Source: Petaurus breviceps papuanus (taxonomy: Eukaryota; Chordata; Mammalia; Diprotodontia; Petauridae). Taken from it: a stretch of 64,000 nt of DNA. The stretch lies in assembly GCA_028583685.1 (NCBI GenBank), contig JAMXIF010000073.1, positions 8,003,852 through 8,067,851 of the forward strand. Direction: 5' to 3'. This document shows positions 1-11,534 of the stretch, in pieces. A program made the translations under genes and the position numbers. Within the stretch, counting starts at the first letter, position 1. Every line of letters starts with the position of its first letter. The notes under the pieces are model-generated. The model was not told the DNA's origin, searched no databases, and saw only the letters and a program-made list of their open reading frames with translations.

Positions 1-199
1 ATCTTCCTGAGTTCAAATCTAGCCTCAGACACTTGCTGGCTGTCTGAACCTAGGCACGTCACTCAACCCTGTTTGTTTCAGTTTCCTCATCTGTAAAATG
101 AACTGGAGAAGGAAATTGTAAACTACTTCAGTGTTTTTGCCAAGAAAACTCAAATGGGGTCCTGAAGAGTCAGACATGACTGAAACAATTGAACAACAA
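1..199 (+). repeat. MAR1-type marsupial SINE, cut by window edge
   Basis: Reads 'gagttcaaatctagcctcag' then the long MAR1 tail 'tcctcatctgtaaaatgaac', 'ccaagaaaactcaaatgggg' and 'gactgaaacaattgaacaac'. The 5' tRNA-like head lies off the window. Confidence 0.85.
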
Positions 200-504
200 T
201 CATCCCTTATTCCTTCATCCCATACTCATATGGACCGATATCAGTGTTCTTCACTGTCATGATTGCATTCCTCTTGAGAGTCTTCAGTTCATCATTCTCT
301 TTCTCAAAATTTTTCCTGTAGACGAGTGTAACTATCAGGAATGCTTTTCTAACTTCTAGCCTAAATTTGTCTTTCTAAATTAAAAAAATTATTTAAATTT
401 TAATTTATGGAATAAAACAAGTATTGTCATAACATAGTATAATTAAAAACTGAAACTTTCCCAAATGACTCCTTATTCTACCATCTAAGACTAGGTATTA
501 CAGG

Positions 505-735
505 TCTGATCCATCTTCTATGTGGCAGCCTTTCAAATTCTTGAAAAGCAGCCATCAGGTTTTATTTAAGTCTGCATATCCCTGGTCTCTTCATTTGGTC
601 TTCATGTGGCATGGTCTGTACTCCCCTCACTAACTTAGTCACACTCCAGTTTGTCAATGTCCTTCCTGAGATGTGCTACCCAGAGCTGAACATGATCCTA
701 CTCAGATGTTGTCTGAGCAGGGCAGAGTCTGGGTT
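505..735 (-). repeat. CR1/L3 LINE 3'-end fragment
   Basis: The + strand shows the reverse complement of the CR1/L3 terminal region: 'cagtttgtcaatgtccttcc', 'gtgctacccagagctgaaca', then 'gatgttgtctgagcagggca'. The same region in + orientation is at 32740-33170. Confidence 0.7.
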
Positions 736-779
736 AATTGGAAGCTATTTTATATACCCTATAGGGAATTGCTATTTTT

Positions 780-1397
780 AAAAGAATTTGAATAAGCAAA
801 TAAGATACACCAAGCTTGCTTGAACTTCAGCTCTAACATCCTGGCATTCCTCAGGGGCCACTGGAATTCCCTAACCATTATGACTAATCACGTAGCTGCT
901 TTCACATAAGACTTTAAAGGATGACAAATGGTATACCGCATTTCCCTGCAGCTTATGTCATGTGGTGAAACAACAGGGCTATTTAAGCAGCTGCTGGGAC
1001 GGTGCCCAGATGCTATTCCTCACCTGGACCAATATACATTCCCCAGGGTTATCACCTTGGGTCTAGTTACTCAGAACCTTAGTAAGAGAGCAGCAGTTTG
1101 TTCAAGCTTCATGCTTCGGCTATGCTGGGGTGCCTTGATCCTGACATGGATTGGAGCTGGTTAAATACCTGCTCCTTCCCAATTTATGAATCAGCATGTT
1201 GGAATATGCTCAGATTTGGAAAGTGGACACCTGGGGCTCATCCTCATGCTGTTTCCATTTTCTTGAACTAAAGTGAAATTAAGCCAGGAAAGCTAGTGTA
1301 ACTATTGCACTCCCAGGACAAAAATCTCTGTCCCTCATTCCATGTTCTAAAGTGATCAGTTTAGTTTGGTCTATTTCACTTTGGGGGAAAAAAGTGC
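780..1397. other. Unassigned intron sequence
   Basis: No repeat or exon recognised. A 78-codon open frame at 928-1164 has no familiar motif and no splice context. Confidence 0.5.
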
Positions 1398-1560
1398 TAG
1401 ATTTCATTAGGAGACTTGGATTCAAATCCTAACTCCAGATTTTAATACTTCTGGAACCTCAGGTGAGTCACTTTTCTGTGTTTCCTTATCTTTAAATAGG
1501 GATAATACTAGTACTATCTTTTTCTTCAAGTTGTCGTTGTGAGGAAAATACTTTATAAAC
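1398..1560 (+). repeat. MIR-like SINE
   Basis: Degenerate CORE-SINE: 'cttggattcaaatcctaact', 'aggtgagtcacttttctgtg', 'tttccttatctttaaatagg', and the loose 'ttgttgtgagga' tail. Confidence 0.6.
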
Positions 1561-1584
1561 CCTTGAGAGCTCTGTGGTTGGTTG

Positions 1585-1665
1585 GTTGTTGTCCTTCATT
1601 CTTGAAGAGAACCAAAATGATATCACTAGGTGGGGGTCCAGGTACCGCGTGTCCAACTCTGCCCG
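1585..1665 (+). repeat. Fragment of an unnamed interspersed repeat (copy 1 of 3)
   Basis: 'gttgtccttcattcttgaag' followed by 'agaaccaaaatgatatcact' and a 'gtccaggta...gtgtccaact' stretch. Related copies are at 12860-13150 (reverse) and 50075-50200. I recognise the type as recurrent in marsupial DNA but cannot name it. Confidence 0.5.
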
Positions 1666-1846
1666 AGAATTATATACATAAAAGCTAAGCATAGCCTAGC
1701 TGACATGCATGGTGTAATGGAGAGAGCTACCCAGTCAGTCAACCTCTTGGATTCAAGTGCTGCTACCAACATATACTTTGGGACTAGCCAAGAACTTAAT
1801 CGCTCAGTGCCTCCAGGAAACCCTCTAAAATTGAGTTTCTTAACTC

Positions 1847-1897
1847 TGTGTGTGTGTATGGTGTGTATGTGTGTGTGTGTGTGTGTATGTGTGTAGG
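1847..1897 (+). repeat. (TG)n microsatellite
   Basis: Interrupted TG dinucleotide run with TATG interruptions. Confidence 0.9.
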
Positions 1898-2052
1898 AAG
1901 GATACTACTGGAAATCCATGAACCTACTAAAGTCTATGAATCCCTTTTTGGAATAATGTTTTTAAGTGCCTAAAATATATTCCTAGGATTATGAAGGAAT
2001 ATAATTATATTGAAATACCATCATCAAAATATTTTTTAAAAAATCACTGACA

Positions 2053-2196
2053 GGGGCTACCAGGTGGCTCAGCAAGTAAGAAGCTCCAGTGTCGGGATGA
2101 CCTGGGGATCAAATCCGGGCTCTGATACTTAGCACCACACCCAGAAATAACTGGCCATGTAACCTTGAGCAAGTTACTTAACCCCAATTGCTTAAA
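2053..2196 (+). repeat. CORE-SINE, variant subfamily
   Basis: Body 'ggggctaccaggtggctcag ... aagttacttaaccccaattg' with target duplication 'aaaaatcactgac' at about 2039-2051 and 2197-2209. The internal 'ataactggc...gtaaccttgagcaag' differs from the common WSINE1-like form and matches the copy at 52617-52765. Confidence 0.8.
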
Positions 2197-2504
2197 AAAA
2201 ATCACTGACCCCCTGAAATCTATCCACAGACCCACGGATCTCATGTTAAGAAATCCTGCTCTGACTATAAGTTTTAATCTGCATTGTTTAGAGGGTTTCC
2301 TCATTGAGAGTTGCTCATACCAGTGAACCAGGTCTGGTTAAAACAAACAAATAAATAAGCCCTACCTAACATCTTCTTGGCTCCATTTATACCATTCTTC
2401 CAGGCTCATCTTTATGACTTGGTCATAAAATGACTATGGATCATGTCTTACAGAGACATATAAACTATCTTCAAGAACGGAAAGCCACAGGAAATAATCC
2501 CCCT

Positions 2505-3196
2505 GCCCTCCCACTGAGGGGCTTTAAGCAAAAGATGGATAATCACTTGTTAGTTGTATTCTAGAGAGGATTCTTTTTTTTTTTAAATCTTTTTCCAATT
2601 ACATGTAAAAACAACTTTTTTAACATTTGTTTTGTAAAATTTTGAGTTCCAAATTCTCTCCCTCTCTTCCTCTTCTACCCCCTCCTCAGAAGGCAAGCAA
2701 TTTGATATAGGTTATAGTTGTGCAGTCTTGAAAAACACACTTCCATGTTAGTCATGTTGTGAAAGAAAACACAGACCAATAAAAAAAACAAGAAAAATAA
2801 AGAAAGTTTAAAAAAAATATGCTTTGATCTGCATTCAGACACTGTAAATTCTTTCTCTGGAGATAGATAACATTTTTCATCATAAGTTCTTTGGAATTAT
2901 CTTGGATCATTACATTTCTGAGAACAGCTAAATCATTCATAGTTGATTGTGGTACAATATTGCCGGTACTGTGTACAGTGTTCTCCTGGTTCTGCTCACT
3001 TCACTTTGGATCAGTTCATGTAAATTTTCCAAAAACTGTCCTGCTCATCATTTCTTATAGTACAATAGTATTTCATCACATCATACAACTTGTTTATTCA
3101 TTTCCCAGTTGGGGGCATGCTCTCTAGAGGGGATTCTTATTCTTATAAAGGTTGGACTCAGTACTGCCTAAGGTTTCTTCCAACTCTGAGATTCTA
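2505..3196 (+). repeat. CR1/L3 3' end, split by an L1 insertion
   Basis: Left piece 2505-2575 ('gatggataatcacttgttag') and right piece 3124-3196 ('aaggttggactcagtactgc', 'ttccaactctgagattctat') rejoin into the CR1/L3 3' terminus once the L1 is removed. Confidence 0.7.
2576..3123 (-). mobile_element. 5'-truncated L1 LINE (3' UTR plus end of ORF2)
   Basis: On the minus strand it reads from the ORF2 C-terminus into the 3' UTR and a poly(A) tail, seen as a T-run at 2574-2584. Target duplication 'ctagagaggattctt' at 2561-2575 is matched by 'ctagaggggattctt' at 3124-3138. About 550 bp of a >6-kb element, with no working frame. It is inserted into a CR1/L3 tail. Confidence 0.85.
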
Positions 3197-3199
3197 TAA

Positions 3200-3890
3200 T
3201 TATAATTATCCCAATTATGGGAAGAAAAATGAGGAAAAGAGGAATTTCACCAAATATTAAAGTCTTTTGTGCTCTCCTTGGGGATGAAATTGAGAAATGT
3301 AAACAGAAATGATAGTAAAATTAAATGGATTCAGGACTGATTGGTGAACCCAAAGAGTTGTCCAAGGAAGGAGGGAAGAGGAATAGTCCTGGATGAATAA
3401 TTAAGATTCTTAGAAAGGTGATGCATGGTGGAGTTATGAAAAGTAGTTTTTAGATTTGGGGGAAGGAAAGGCGAGGAGAGGGAGAATAGAAGGGAGATCT
3501 GGGGAATAGAACAATGTTCTTGGTTCAAAAGACAAGAAAAGGTAGTTCAGAGTAATTTCACATGCAGAGCTTAGGGATGAGAAAATAAGTGTTTCTGGAA
3601 ATCTATTTGCCAATGGAGCTCAGAAAAATAGCAGTGATCTTGGACTAGGTGTGGAAATATGGGTGAACCTGCAAAATAAGGATCATCAAATGAGTCAACC
3701 AATTTGCAGAAGGGAATGGAGTATCTGGGAGAGAGATTTAAGTTATGCTTTAAGCCTGTGCCAAGCTGTATTGAGTAACATGAGACTGAACGCCTGTAAC
3801 TTACCTAATTTGTATATAGTTTATACCCCCAAGACTCCCTTGTCCTGCTATAAAATTTTCCTGTACTTGTAGCAGCTGACCAGGCATGCA
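3200..3890. other. Unassigned intron sequence
   Basis: Purine-rich stretch (3350-3520) then mixed sequence. Nothing recognised as coding; short open frames here lack motifs. Confidence 0.45.
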
Positions 3891-3894
3891 TATT

Positions 3895-3998
3895 CTGAAG
3901 GCAAAGACTGTCTCTTACAGTTATTATATGTGTGTCCTCTTCAGGGCCTAGAAGAGGGTTTTGCACATACTAGGCACTCCATAAATATTTGTTGAATT
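3895..3998 (+). repeat. L2/MIR-type 3' tail
   Basis: 'gcaaagactgtctcttacag' to 'actaggcactccataaatat' and 'ttgttgaatt', the usual end of L2- and MIR-class elements. Confidence 0.65.
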
Positions 3999-4396
3999 GG
4001 TGTCCAAGAACGATTCCTCTGGTGAAGGTGTAACTTGAGAGGAAGAAAAGGATGGGAATTCCAGAAGTACAGTATTTGGGAGAGAAATTCCTCTGATCCC
4101 CTGGGTGGTTATAGAAGAAAGTTACCTAAGCAACAGTGAAAAAACACTTAGCAGAGTTTTGTCTTTGGGGCTGCCTTGAGAGTTGCCCTTTTTGTCACAC
4201 AGATACCTGCCTGAAATCCTTCTTTCTCCAGGAAATCATCTCAGATTCAGGGGATTCTCTGTCCTACTCAACAATGATCATGTAATGAATCTCTTGTTTA
4301 TTAAAAAATTTATTAAAAACATAAGAACAAAGTCTTGTGAGAGTAGGAAAAAAGAAGAGTGTTCATCTAAAGTTCAGCCAAAGTCTGAGGTAACAG

Positions 4397-4542
4397 GTTT
4401 TTTTTTTTGGAGGGCAGTAACTTACCCAAGGTTACGCAGCTAGTTTTTCTGTGTGGGTGTTAAGTGTCTGAGGCCAGAACCGAACTCAGGTCCTCCTGAC
4501 TCAGGGGGCCAGCACCTTACTCACTGCGCCACCTATCCACCC
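4397..4542 (-). repeat. WSINE1-like CORE-SINE
   Basis: T-run tail then 'ggagggcagtaacttaccca' to 'ccacctatccaccc'. Target duplication 'tgaggtaacag' (4386-4396) and 'tgagataacag' (4543-4553). Confidence 0.88.
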
Positions 4543-4945
4543 TGAGATAACAGCTTTTGAGTCCCTGGAGGGTAGAGGCTTGGAACTATAGTTTTTCACC
4601 AACATGATTCCTGTCATATTGTGGTTACACAAAGAATATTAAAGGATAGCAACAAAGGTGTTTAATGACAGCAAGTTTATGAGCATCAAGAGCTTAGAGA
4701 AGTTTCAGTTGTTTTGGCAAATTAGAGAAGGTGAGATTAAGCTTTTCAAGCTATGGAAGAAGTGGTTAAAACTGATCATCTTTCTTCCTTCTCCCCTTCC
4801 CCTGACATTTTAACTAATTGAATGATTGATGAGGTGGAAGGCTGTTTAATTGATGAGTGCTAGAGCATCATTACCAATTAAAAAAACATTTTGTTGTGCA
4901 TGTATAATGCCCTGAGTATTAAGGATACAAAGAAATATATAAGCT

Positions 4946-5445
4946 AATTTAGAGTAGTTCTTTTTGTGGTGGCAAAGAACTGGAAATTAAGGATGTGCCT
5001 ATCAATTAGAGAATAGCTGAACAAGTAATACTATATCAACACAGTGGGATGCTATTATGTTGTAAAAAAAATTATGAAGGAGATGCTATCAGAGAAATCT
5101 GGGAAGATGTATTGAACTAATGCATAGTGATGGGTGTAGAACCAGGAAAAACAAGTTATACAATAAGAATAGTATTGTAACAACAAACAACTTTGATCAG
5201 TGCAGTGATCAACCAGAAGTCAATTCTATGACTTCTAATGAAATAAACTACCCATCTCCTCACCAAGAGGTGATAGGCTCAGAGTATGCACACCCCCCAC
5301 CCCCACCCAAGTGCTGGTGCAGGAATTTATTTTGTCTGACTGTGTGTATTTGTTATAGGAGTTGTGTTTTTAATTCTTTTTTAATATTGGGAAAGGAGAA
5401 AAGGTAGACTGCTGTTAACTGAAAAAAATAAAATAAGTTTAAAAG
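4946..5445 (+). mobile_element. 5'-truncated L1 LINE
   Basis: Begins in ORF2 at 'ctttttgtggtggcaaagaa' (the 'LFVVAKNW' block), passes 'gctgaacaagt' and 'gaaccaggaaaacaag', and ends in an A-rich tail. Target duplication 'aaagaaatatataagct' at 4929-4945 against 'aaagaaatatttagct' at 5446-5461. Several in-frame stops. Confidence 0.85.
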
Positions 5446-5459
5446 AAAGAAATATTTAG

Positions 5460-6060
5460 CTCTAGGTCTTGACTTCAGGGAGCATACCATTTAGTTGTTG
5501 TTTGGAGGGGGGATGGGACTTTTTAAGTGAATGGTACAAGGCACCATATAAATGCCAAGTGTATGTAAAGACAATAAGGACTGTAGAATTTCAGGAAAGA
5601 GAGACATCAGCATGGGATAATTGCCTGGACAAGGGTATTGGCAGGAACCTCAGAAAAAGAGAAACTGTGAGCAATGTATGAAGCAGGCATCTTGAGGTAT
5701 TGCAGTATGAGAGATCAGAAGAGCACTGGAGGAAGAACTAGGAGATGAGGGGTTTGCTTTTAGTTTTGCCGCTGACTAATTCTGTGACCTTAATCTCAGC
5801 TATTTAGAGGTGATAGCTGGAGCTCTTAGAGGGTATTCGATTGCAAAAGGACAAAATGTAGGAAAAATAACCCCCCAAAAAGGGACTAAACTTTGTTCCC
5901 CATTTAGAGGGCAAGAGAAGAGAGTTGACTAAGTAAAGAGTAAGGAATGATTAAAAAAAAATAGTTGCCATTTATTTAACTATGGTCTGCTCTAGATACT
6001 ATTTTACAGATGAGGAAATTGAAGCTCAAATCAATTCAACAGATATTTATCACCCAATAT
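5460..6060. other. Unassigned intron sequence with MIR scraps
   Basis: Weak MIR-like pieces around 5690-5830 ('gccgctgactaattctgtga') and 5990-6030 ('acagatgaggaaattgaagc'). The rest is not recognised. Confidence 0.4.
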
Positions 6061-6480
6061 GTGCAAAGCATGACCTAGGCAATGGGGATAAAAAGACAAA
6101 AGTGAAAAAAAATCTCTTTTTTAGAAAATGTAAATTCTTCTGAGAAACTGAGGAGGGGAAGAGTGTGAACACAAGGGTGGGGGTAGATTTGGGAAGGGTG
6201 GCTCCCTTTATAGAGGAGATTGTGATACCTGGGCTGAACCACAGAGGGCGCCAAGGATTCTGAGAGTCAGAGACAAAGAAGGGGAGCTTATGTGGTAGCC
6301 CAAAGAATTGCTGGTGACCTGGTTTAACTGGAGGAACTTTACATAAACTAAGGCTGGAAAGGTTTGGGGGGAGGGACACAGGAGTGTGCCAGGTTAAACG
6401 TTTATATTTTATCCTAGACGTAATGGAAAACCTTAAGAAGGAAAATGACATGCTCAGACCTTTGTTTTAGGAGTAACTAA
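6060..6480 (+). repeat. Degenerate old mammalian repeat, family not named
   Basis: The pattern 'acaaagaaggggagcttatg', then 'ggaaaatgacatgctcagac' and 'ctttgttttaggagtaac' resembles a repeat common in mammalian introns that I cannot name. A 133-codon minus-strand open frame (6050-6451) falls in it and is not a credible gene. Confidence 0.35.
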
Positions 6481-6652
6481 TGGGTTAGTCTTATGAAATC
6501 AAGGCAACCAAGGCCCAGGAACAATGAAAGGCAAATAGTTTGAGGAACAGAGGCAGCTGGGAAGAGACAAAAGACTTTTTTCTGTGAAAAAGGGAGGAAA
6601 AAGGAGTTTGTATTATGACTCAGCAGAGTTAACTTTTTAAAAAGTCCTGAAT

Positions 6653-6817
6653 TTTTTTGTTTGTTTTTTGGAGGGGGGAAGTCAGGGCAATTGGGGTTAA
6701 GAGACTTGCCCAAGGTCACACAGCTAGTAAGTGTTAAGTGTCTGAGGCCGGATTTGAACTCAAATCCTCCTGACTCCAGGGCTGGTACTCTCCTCACTGT
6801 GCCACCTAGCTGCCCCC
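6653..6817 (-). repeat. WSINE1-like CORE-SINE
   Basis: 'gggcaattggggttaagaga' through 'gccacctagctgcccc'. Flanks 'aaagtcctgaat' (6641-6652) and 'aaatcctgaaat' (6818-6829) form the target duplication. Confidence 0.9.
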
Positions 6818-6959
6818 AAATCCTGAAATATTACAGCATATTCTACAAAGCAATAAATGCATCTCATTTAGCTCAGGATTTTTTTTTAATCAAAGCAAAC
6901 AAAAATGCTGCTCTAAGTATTATGGAATCATACTATTGCAGGATTTTTTTTTGTTCATA

Positions 6960-7265
6960 TCTTTTCTATTTCATCAGTGGGGAACACGTGGTTTGAAAAC
7001 CCCCTTTGCCTGGTGCAGTTCTTGTCTATATATGACAGTCTTACAGAGTTGCCTGGGAGCCCTGAGAGGCTGTAACTCTCTCAAAGGTACAGGCTCATGT
7101 TTATTAGAGAAAGAGCTTGCTCCCACATCTTCCTGAATCCAGGGCTGGTCCTCTATGTCATATGCCACACTTCCTCTACGACTTCTTTCAAAAGTATGCC
7201 ACGTTTAGTAAAACCCTAAGGTCCCACAAAATAACCATGAAAGTCAATCTTTTCACTTTATAGAT
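6960..7265. other. Unassigned intron sequence
   Basis: Nothing recognised; bounded by a SINE on each side. Confidence 0.45.
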
Positions 7266-7269
7266 GTGT

Positions 7270-7508
7270 GTTATTGTTTAGTGGCATTTGACTTTTCGTG
7301 ACCCCATTTGGGATTTTCTTGGCAAAGATACAGGAGTGGATTGCCATTTCCTTTTCCAGCTCATTTTACAGATGTGGAAACTGAGGCAAACAAGGTTAAG
7401 TGACTTGCCCAGGGTCACTCTGCTAGTAAGTGTCTGAGGCCAGATTTGAAATCAGGAAGAACAATCTTCCCAATTTCAGGCCCAGAACTCTATCCACTGT
7501 ACCACCTT
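7270..7508 (-). repeat. MAR1-type SINE
   Basis: 'cgtgaccccatttgggattt', 'tttacagatgtggaaactga', 'ggttaagtgacttgcccagg', 'ctatccactgtaccacc': a nearly complete reverse-orientation MAR1. Confidence 0.9.
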
Positions 7509-7529
7509 TATAATTGTACTTCATGCAAT

Positions 7530-7785
7530 AATTATAGCCAATATTTCTATGGTGTTTTAAAATTTATGAAAAATTTGCATGTGTCATTTTAGTTGAGCCT
7601 CACAACAATCCTATGAAGTATGCCGTCGGAACATTATATCCATTTTACAGATGAGGTAACTAAGACTCAGTGAAGTCAATTGACTTGCCCAAAGCGGGAG
7701 CATGTGGGAGCAGAGGAAGAGAGTTGTAGTTCAATTGAACCCAGACTTCCTGACTCCGAGTCTAGTTCTTCATCTCCTATGGGGA
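7530..7785 (-). repeat. MIR-like SINE
   Basis: 'cctcacaacaatcctatgaa', 'cattttacagatgaggtaac' and 'attgacttgcccaaagcg': a degenerate CORE-SINE in reverse. Confidence 0.75.
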
Positions 7786-7817
7786 CAATAAGAATATGCT
7801 ATCTGAGCTTTGGGCTT

Positions 7818-7977
7818 GGGGCAATTAGGTGGTACAGCGAATAGAGCACTGACCCTGGAGTCAGGAGGTCCTGAGTTCAAATCTGACCTCAGACACTTAA
7901 CACTTACTAACTGTGTGACCTTGGGCAAGTCACTTAACCCCAATTGCCCTGCCCCCCCATCCAAAAAGGAAAAAAAA
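7818..7977 (+). repeat. WSINE1-like CORE-SINE
   Basis: Complete head-to-tail copy with an A-rich tail. Long target duplication: 'aagaatatgctatctgag' (7790-7807) against 'aagaatatactatctcag' (7978-7995). Confidence 0.92.
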
Positions 7978-7999
7978 AAGAATATACTATCTCAGAGTA

Positions 8000-8575
8000 A
8001 TGACAAAATCAATTTTTCTTCTCTTGTCCCTAAATCAAGATTGATGACTCAAGAACTGATTCTGTACAGACACCAAATAATATGTCCCTACTCATGACCT
8101 TGTCTCTCTTTAAACAGCCTCTACTTCCCCACCTCCCACCCTCAGCCCTCAGGAAGCTTCAGTTTTTGAGTGCCTAAAATCACAAGCCCCTCCTCTATCC
8201 CACCAAGGACCTCGTCAAGGCTACTGTATTACCACCCTTGAATAGCTGAGGCATACAAGCCCCTAACCTATACAAGCTGCTGCTTGGTCTTGGACCAGAG
8301 TTTCAGATATCTCTGATCAAATGAAAACATGTCAATTAGATTAGGGCAATTCTAGTGGCTTCTTATTTTCATAAATGACTTAGATCGAGCATCCCTATTA
8401 TGTCCACCTGTTCTCTGCTTTCCTTTTCCACCCATGTTCTTTAGGTTAGTTGTATCTACAGCAGTGCTAGAATTTGAGACTCTTTTGATAGTCTGACTGG
8501 TATATTTAGCTTACATTAAGGTGAGCTTTTCTCTACAAAGCCAAGAGTTTGAAAGTCTGACTGTACACCAAATTC
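8000..8575. other. Unassigned intron sequence
   Basis: No exon or repeat recognised. Confidence 0.45.
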
Positions 8576-8579
8576 AGTC

Positions 8580-8672
8580 ACATATATATGTGTGTGTGTG
8601 TACATATATACATACATATATGTATATGCATGCATGTGTTTATATATATATATATATATATGCACACGCACA
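8580..8672. repeat. TA/TG/ATGC compound microsatellite
   Basis: TG run, ATAC/ATAT units, ATGC units and a (TA) run follow one another; complementary open frames over it are artefacts. Confidence 0.9.
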
Positions 8673-8867
8673 GAAGGGGAGGCAAGATTGGATCTGCAAT
8701 TACAAGTGAGCCTCTGATTGATGAAAGGCAATAAATAGTTGTAGAAAGTTTCGACTGCTTGTGCCCTTCCTCCCATAGTACTCTGTATTTAACTATTTCT
8801 ACATATATGTATTTTTTTCACTTTATATTTGTGATGTTTGTATTTATATGCGTATTTGTTGTCTTCC

Positions 8868-8990
8868 CTATTAGAATAGAAGTTCCTTAAGCATATGGAT
8901 TCTTTAATTATTTTACTCATATCCCCAAGGTATAGCACAGTGCCTGGAACATAGTATGTGCCACATAAATGCTTACTGATTGAATGAACA
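8868..8990 (+). repeat. L2/MIR-type 3' tail
   Basis: 'agaagttccttaagcatatg', 'gtatagcacagtgcctggaa', 'aaatgcttactgattgaatg'. Confidence 0.75.
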
Positions 8991-9132
8991 AACTCATTTT
9001 TGTCTCTGTATGGACTTGGGGTATGTTTATGGGTGTATGCCTACAAAAACTTCCACATAAAGAATTTGGATGCCATCAAAAGCCACTTAATGAACCTTGA
9101 CATCATTTTAAGGTACAACTTGATAAATGTCA

Positions 9133-9615
9133 CGTAGCAGCAACACAGTATTAACAGCATCGATGGTGACTGTAAATATGCCAGCATAATTCTCAATCAC
9201 AAAATAAAACAGACTTTCCATATAGAAGACAGAAGCAAAACATTTATTCAGACACCAGAAAACCAAATCCCGACACCAGGAAACAGAATCCATCATAGCA
9301 ACATAGAATTTAATACACCATAACACAGCAGAGAGTCACACCATCCTTTAGCCTTCCCACAAATCAATGCTCACAAACCTAATTATCTCCCTGGGTGCAT
9401 CCTTTCCTTCCTCCAGCTCTAACTGCTCTGACTCCAAGCTTCCTTTGGGCTCTGCTCCACCCTTCAGCAAGCTCCTCCCACCACAGGCTCCATGTGATTA
9501 CATTCAGCCTATTAGGGGGCAGGGAAGATATTCGAAGCAGGGAAGGTCTTCACTTCAAATTCCTTTAGGCTTATTAAGGAGCAGGTAAGATCTTCAAATT
9601 CTCATTACTATTATA
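9133..9615 (-). mobile_element. Solo LTR, old, ERV-derived (family related to 24469 and 46726)
   Basis: The left end 'cgtagcagcaa' resembles the start of the 46726 LTR and the right end has the same 'ggcagggaagat...ctcattac' block. Near-identical five-base flanks (9128-9132, 9616-9620). Transcriptional sense is minus by comparison with that copy. Fossil, eroded; no internal viral region nearby. Confidence 0.55.
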
Positions 9616-9619
9616 TGTC

Positions 9620-10795
9620 GGTCACTCCCATACTGAGTATCTTAGAGCACAAATGAATTATCCCAGTGACTAGAAACTTAAGGGAATTCCTAATGCATTA
9701 TCAGTTGTTCAATGTTCTGGGTAAACCAAACTGTAGGTGTCTAATATTGTACTGTCTTTAATGATCAGAATGGTAATATCACATATAAAATACCTATCAG
9801 AGGTCCTGAAGTGGTCATGAATACTAAAAAATCCACAGACAAGCCCAAGTGCCACTTCTAAATTCTGTACTCTGTTCTTTCACATTCAGTCAGTTGATTT
9901 CCAGGAAACATAAATGAATCAGACACTAAAAATGATGACTTCAGAAGCCATCTGCACATATGGGAGTTTCACACCCACCCCTCCCAACTCATGCCCTCTC
10001 TTGCTTAAAGTCGGCTGAATGCCTCGGATAGTTACTGCCTGAAAGCCTCCTCCACACTCCCATATTGCTACATGACCTGCACTCCCATCATAGATGCCTC
10101 ACTGTTGAAACACAAGTCAAAGGCAGGTCGTTTAAAAGTACTTTGCCTCTGAAAAGGCAAAAAAAAAAAAACAAAGAAAGAAAGAAAATTCTCCCTCCAA
10201 AGTCCCACTCCTGCCTTTTGTTGAGAAAATAACATAAAATTGTTCCTCTGATCACCCCCCACCATTCATGGCAAGGTATTTAATGGAGTCATTAAGTGCT
10301 ATTAAGCCACCAATACGAAGCAGACTTAGCTCAGTAGTCACGGCATCCTGTGCTGGATACTGCAGAGGACAGAGTGGTGGTTGAGGAAGCACAGAGGGTT
10401 TCACCCTCCCCATCTGGACGCTGCAGGCTGCCAGCTGGCAAGGGGGGCTTGGAGAGAGAGAGGCGAGCACCATTCCACAGCAGAGGCTCTGGAATCCTGG
10501 CTCCAATGGCACCATGACTGGTTGCCTGGAATGTCCCCCAGAAGAAATGGAAGACAGAAACCTGGATACACAATGGACGTTAAAGTAAAAACCGACAACA
10601 CAACACAGGAACCTTGGGGACTGACAGAATAAAAAATACATGCTGAGCAGCAAAAGCGGGCTTATTCAGTGGTACAGTTCTGATACTCATCTTTGCTTGT
10701 TTGTCAAGACATTACTTTCCGGGACTTACTGGCTGATCTGAGACTGGTGTGTAGGGGAGAAGAGACAGGTAGGAAGTAATACCACTCCTAACAAT
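9620..10795. other. Unassigned intron sequence
   Basis: About 1.2 kb with no recognised repeat. Overlapping open frames on both strands at 10252-10653 (up to 133 codons) carry no known domain and no plausible splice sites were identified. Slightly GC-richer than its surroundings. Confidence 0.4.
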
Positions 10796-10799
10796 AACA

Positions 10800-10982
10800 A
10801 AGAGCAGAAAGATGTGCATTCAAATCCTGCCTCAAATACTTGCTAACTATGTAATCCTGGATGGTAATTTAACCTCTCTGTGTCTCAGTTTCTCCATCTG
10901 TAAAATGAGGAGATTGGGCTAAGTGACTACTAGTACAGTGCCTGGCACATAGTAAGTGTCTAATAAATGCTTGTTGACTTGA
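10800..10982 (+). repeat. MIR-like SINE with intact 3' tail
   Basis: 'gcattcaaatcctgcctcaa', 'tttctccatctgtaaaatga', 'acagtgcctggcacatagta', 'taataaatgcttgttgactt'. Confidence 0.85.
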
Positions 10983-11084
10983 TTTCACTTCTCACTCTAA
11001 CTTTATGAAAGATGAACACACAAAAGATCTGTTATTTGGGCTCATTGTAGGAACTTCCAGTTAGGGGCTTCCCTTAGTAACACA

Positions 11085-11240
11085 GATCAAAACCAACCTA
11101 ATTTATTAGGCAAGTCTTAGGGAGTTGACTAAGGTGCACAGAGTTTAAGTGATTAGCCTAAGGTTACATCCCTAGAAAGCATCAGAAGTAGGATATGAAA
11201 CCCAAGCCTAACACTCTAGCCACTGTGCCACACTAGGTAA
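11085..11240 (-). repeat. MIR-like SINE
   Basis: 'agtgattagcctaaggttac', 'ctctagccactgtgccacac': degenerate reverse CORE-SINE. Confidence 0.6.
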
Positions 11241-11530
11241 TAGCTATCATTTCTACAGCACTTTCAAGTTTACTAAGTTTTCTTTTCATAGAACAGCTCA
11301 TTTGTGGAGATTTTTGTTTTCAAAGGCTTTTCAGAGGAAAGTCCATCTTACTGAAAAATAAATATAAAAGATATAATATTAAAAGAGTCTCAAATTCTAA
11401 TACTGCATTTGACCTAGTAAACTAAAGACCATTGCTTACACAGTGGGAAAGGACAGGACAGAATAGATGGAAGTAATAGAGATGCTCTTTCTAAGATGTC
11501 TATGAGAATTAGAGTTTATTAGAATTGCCC
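11240..11530. other. Unassigned intron sequence
   Basis: A-rich 11350-11400; nothing else recognised. Confidence 0.4.
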
Positions 11531-11534
11531 TAAT

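Noticed and set aside
10252-10653. 133-codon minus frame and three overlapping frames
   Set aside because: No domain, no splice context, frames open on both strands.
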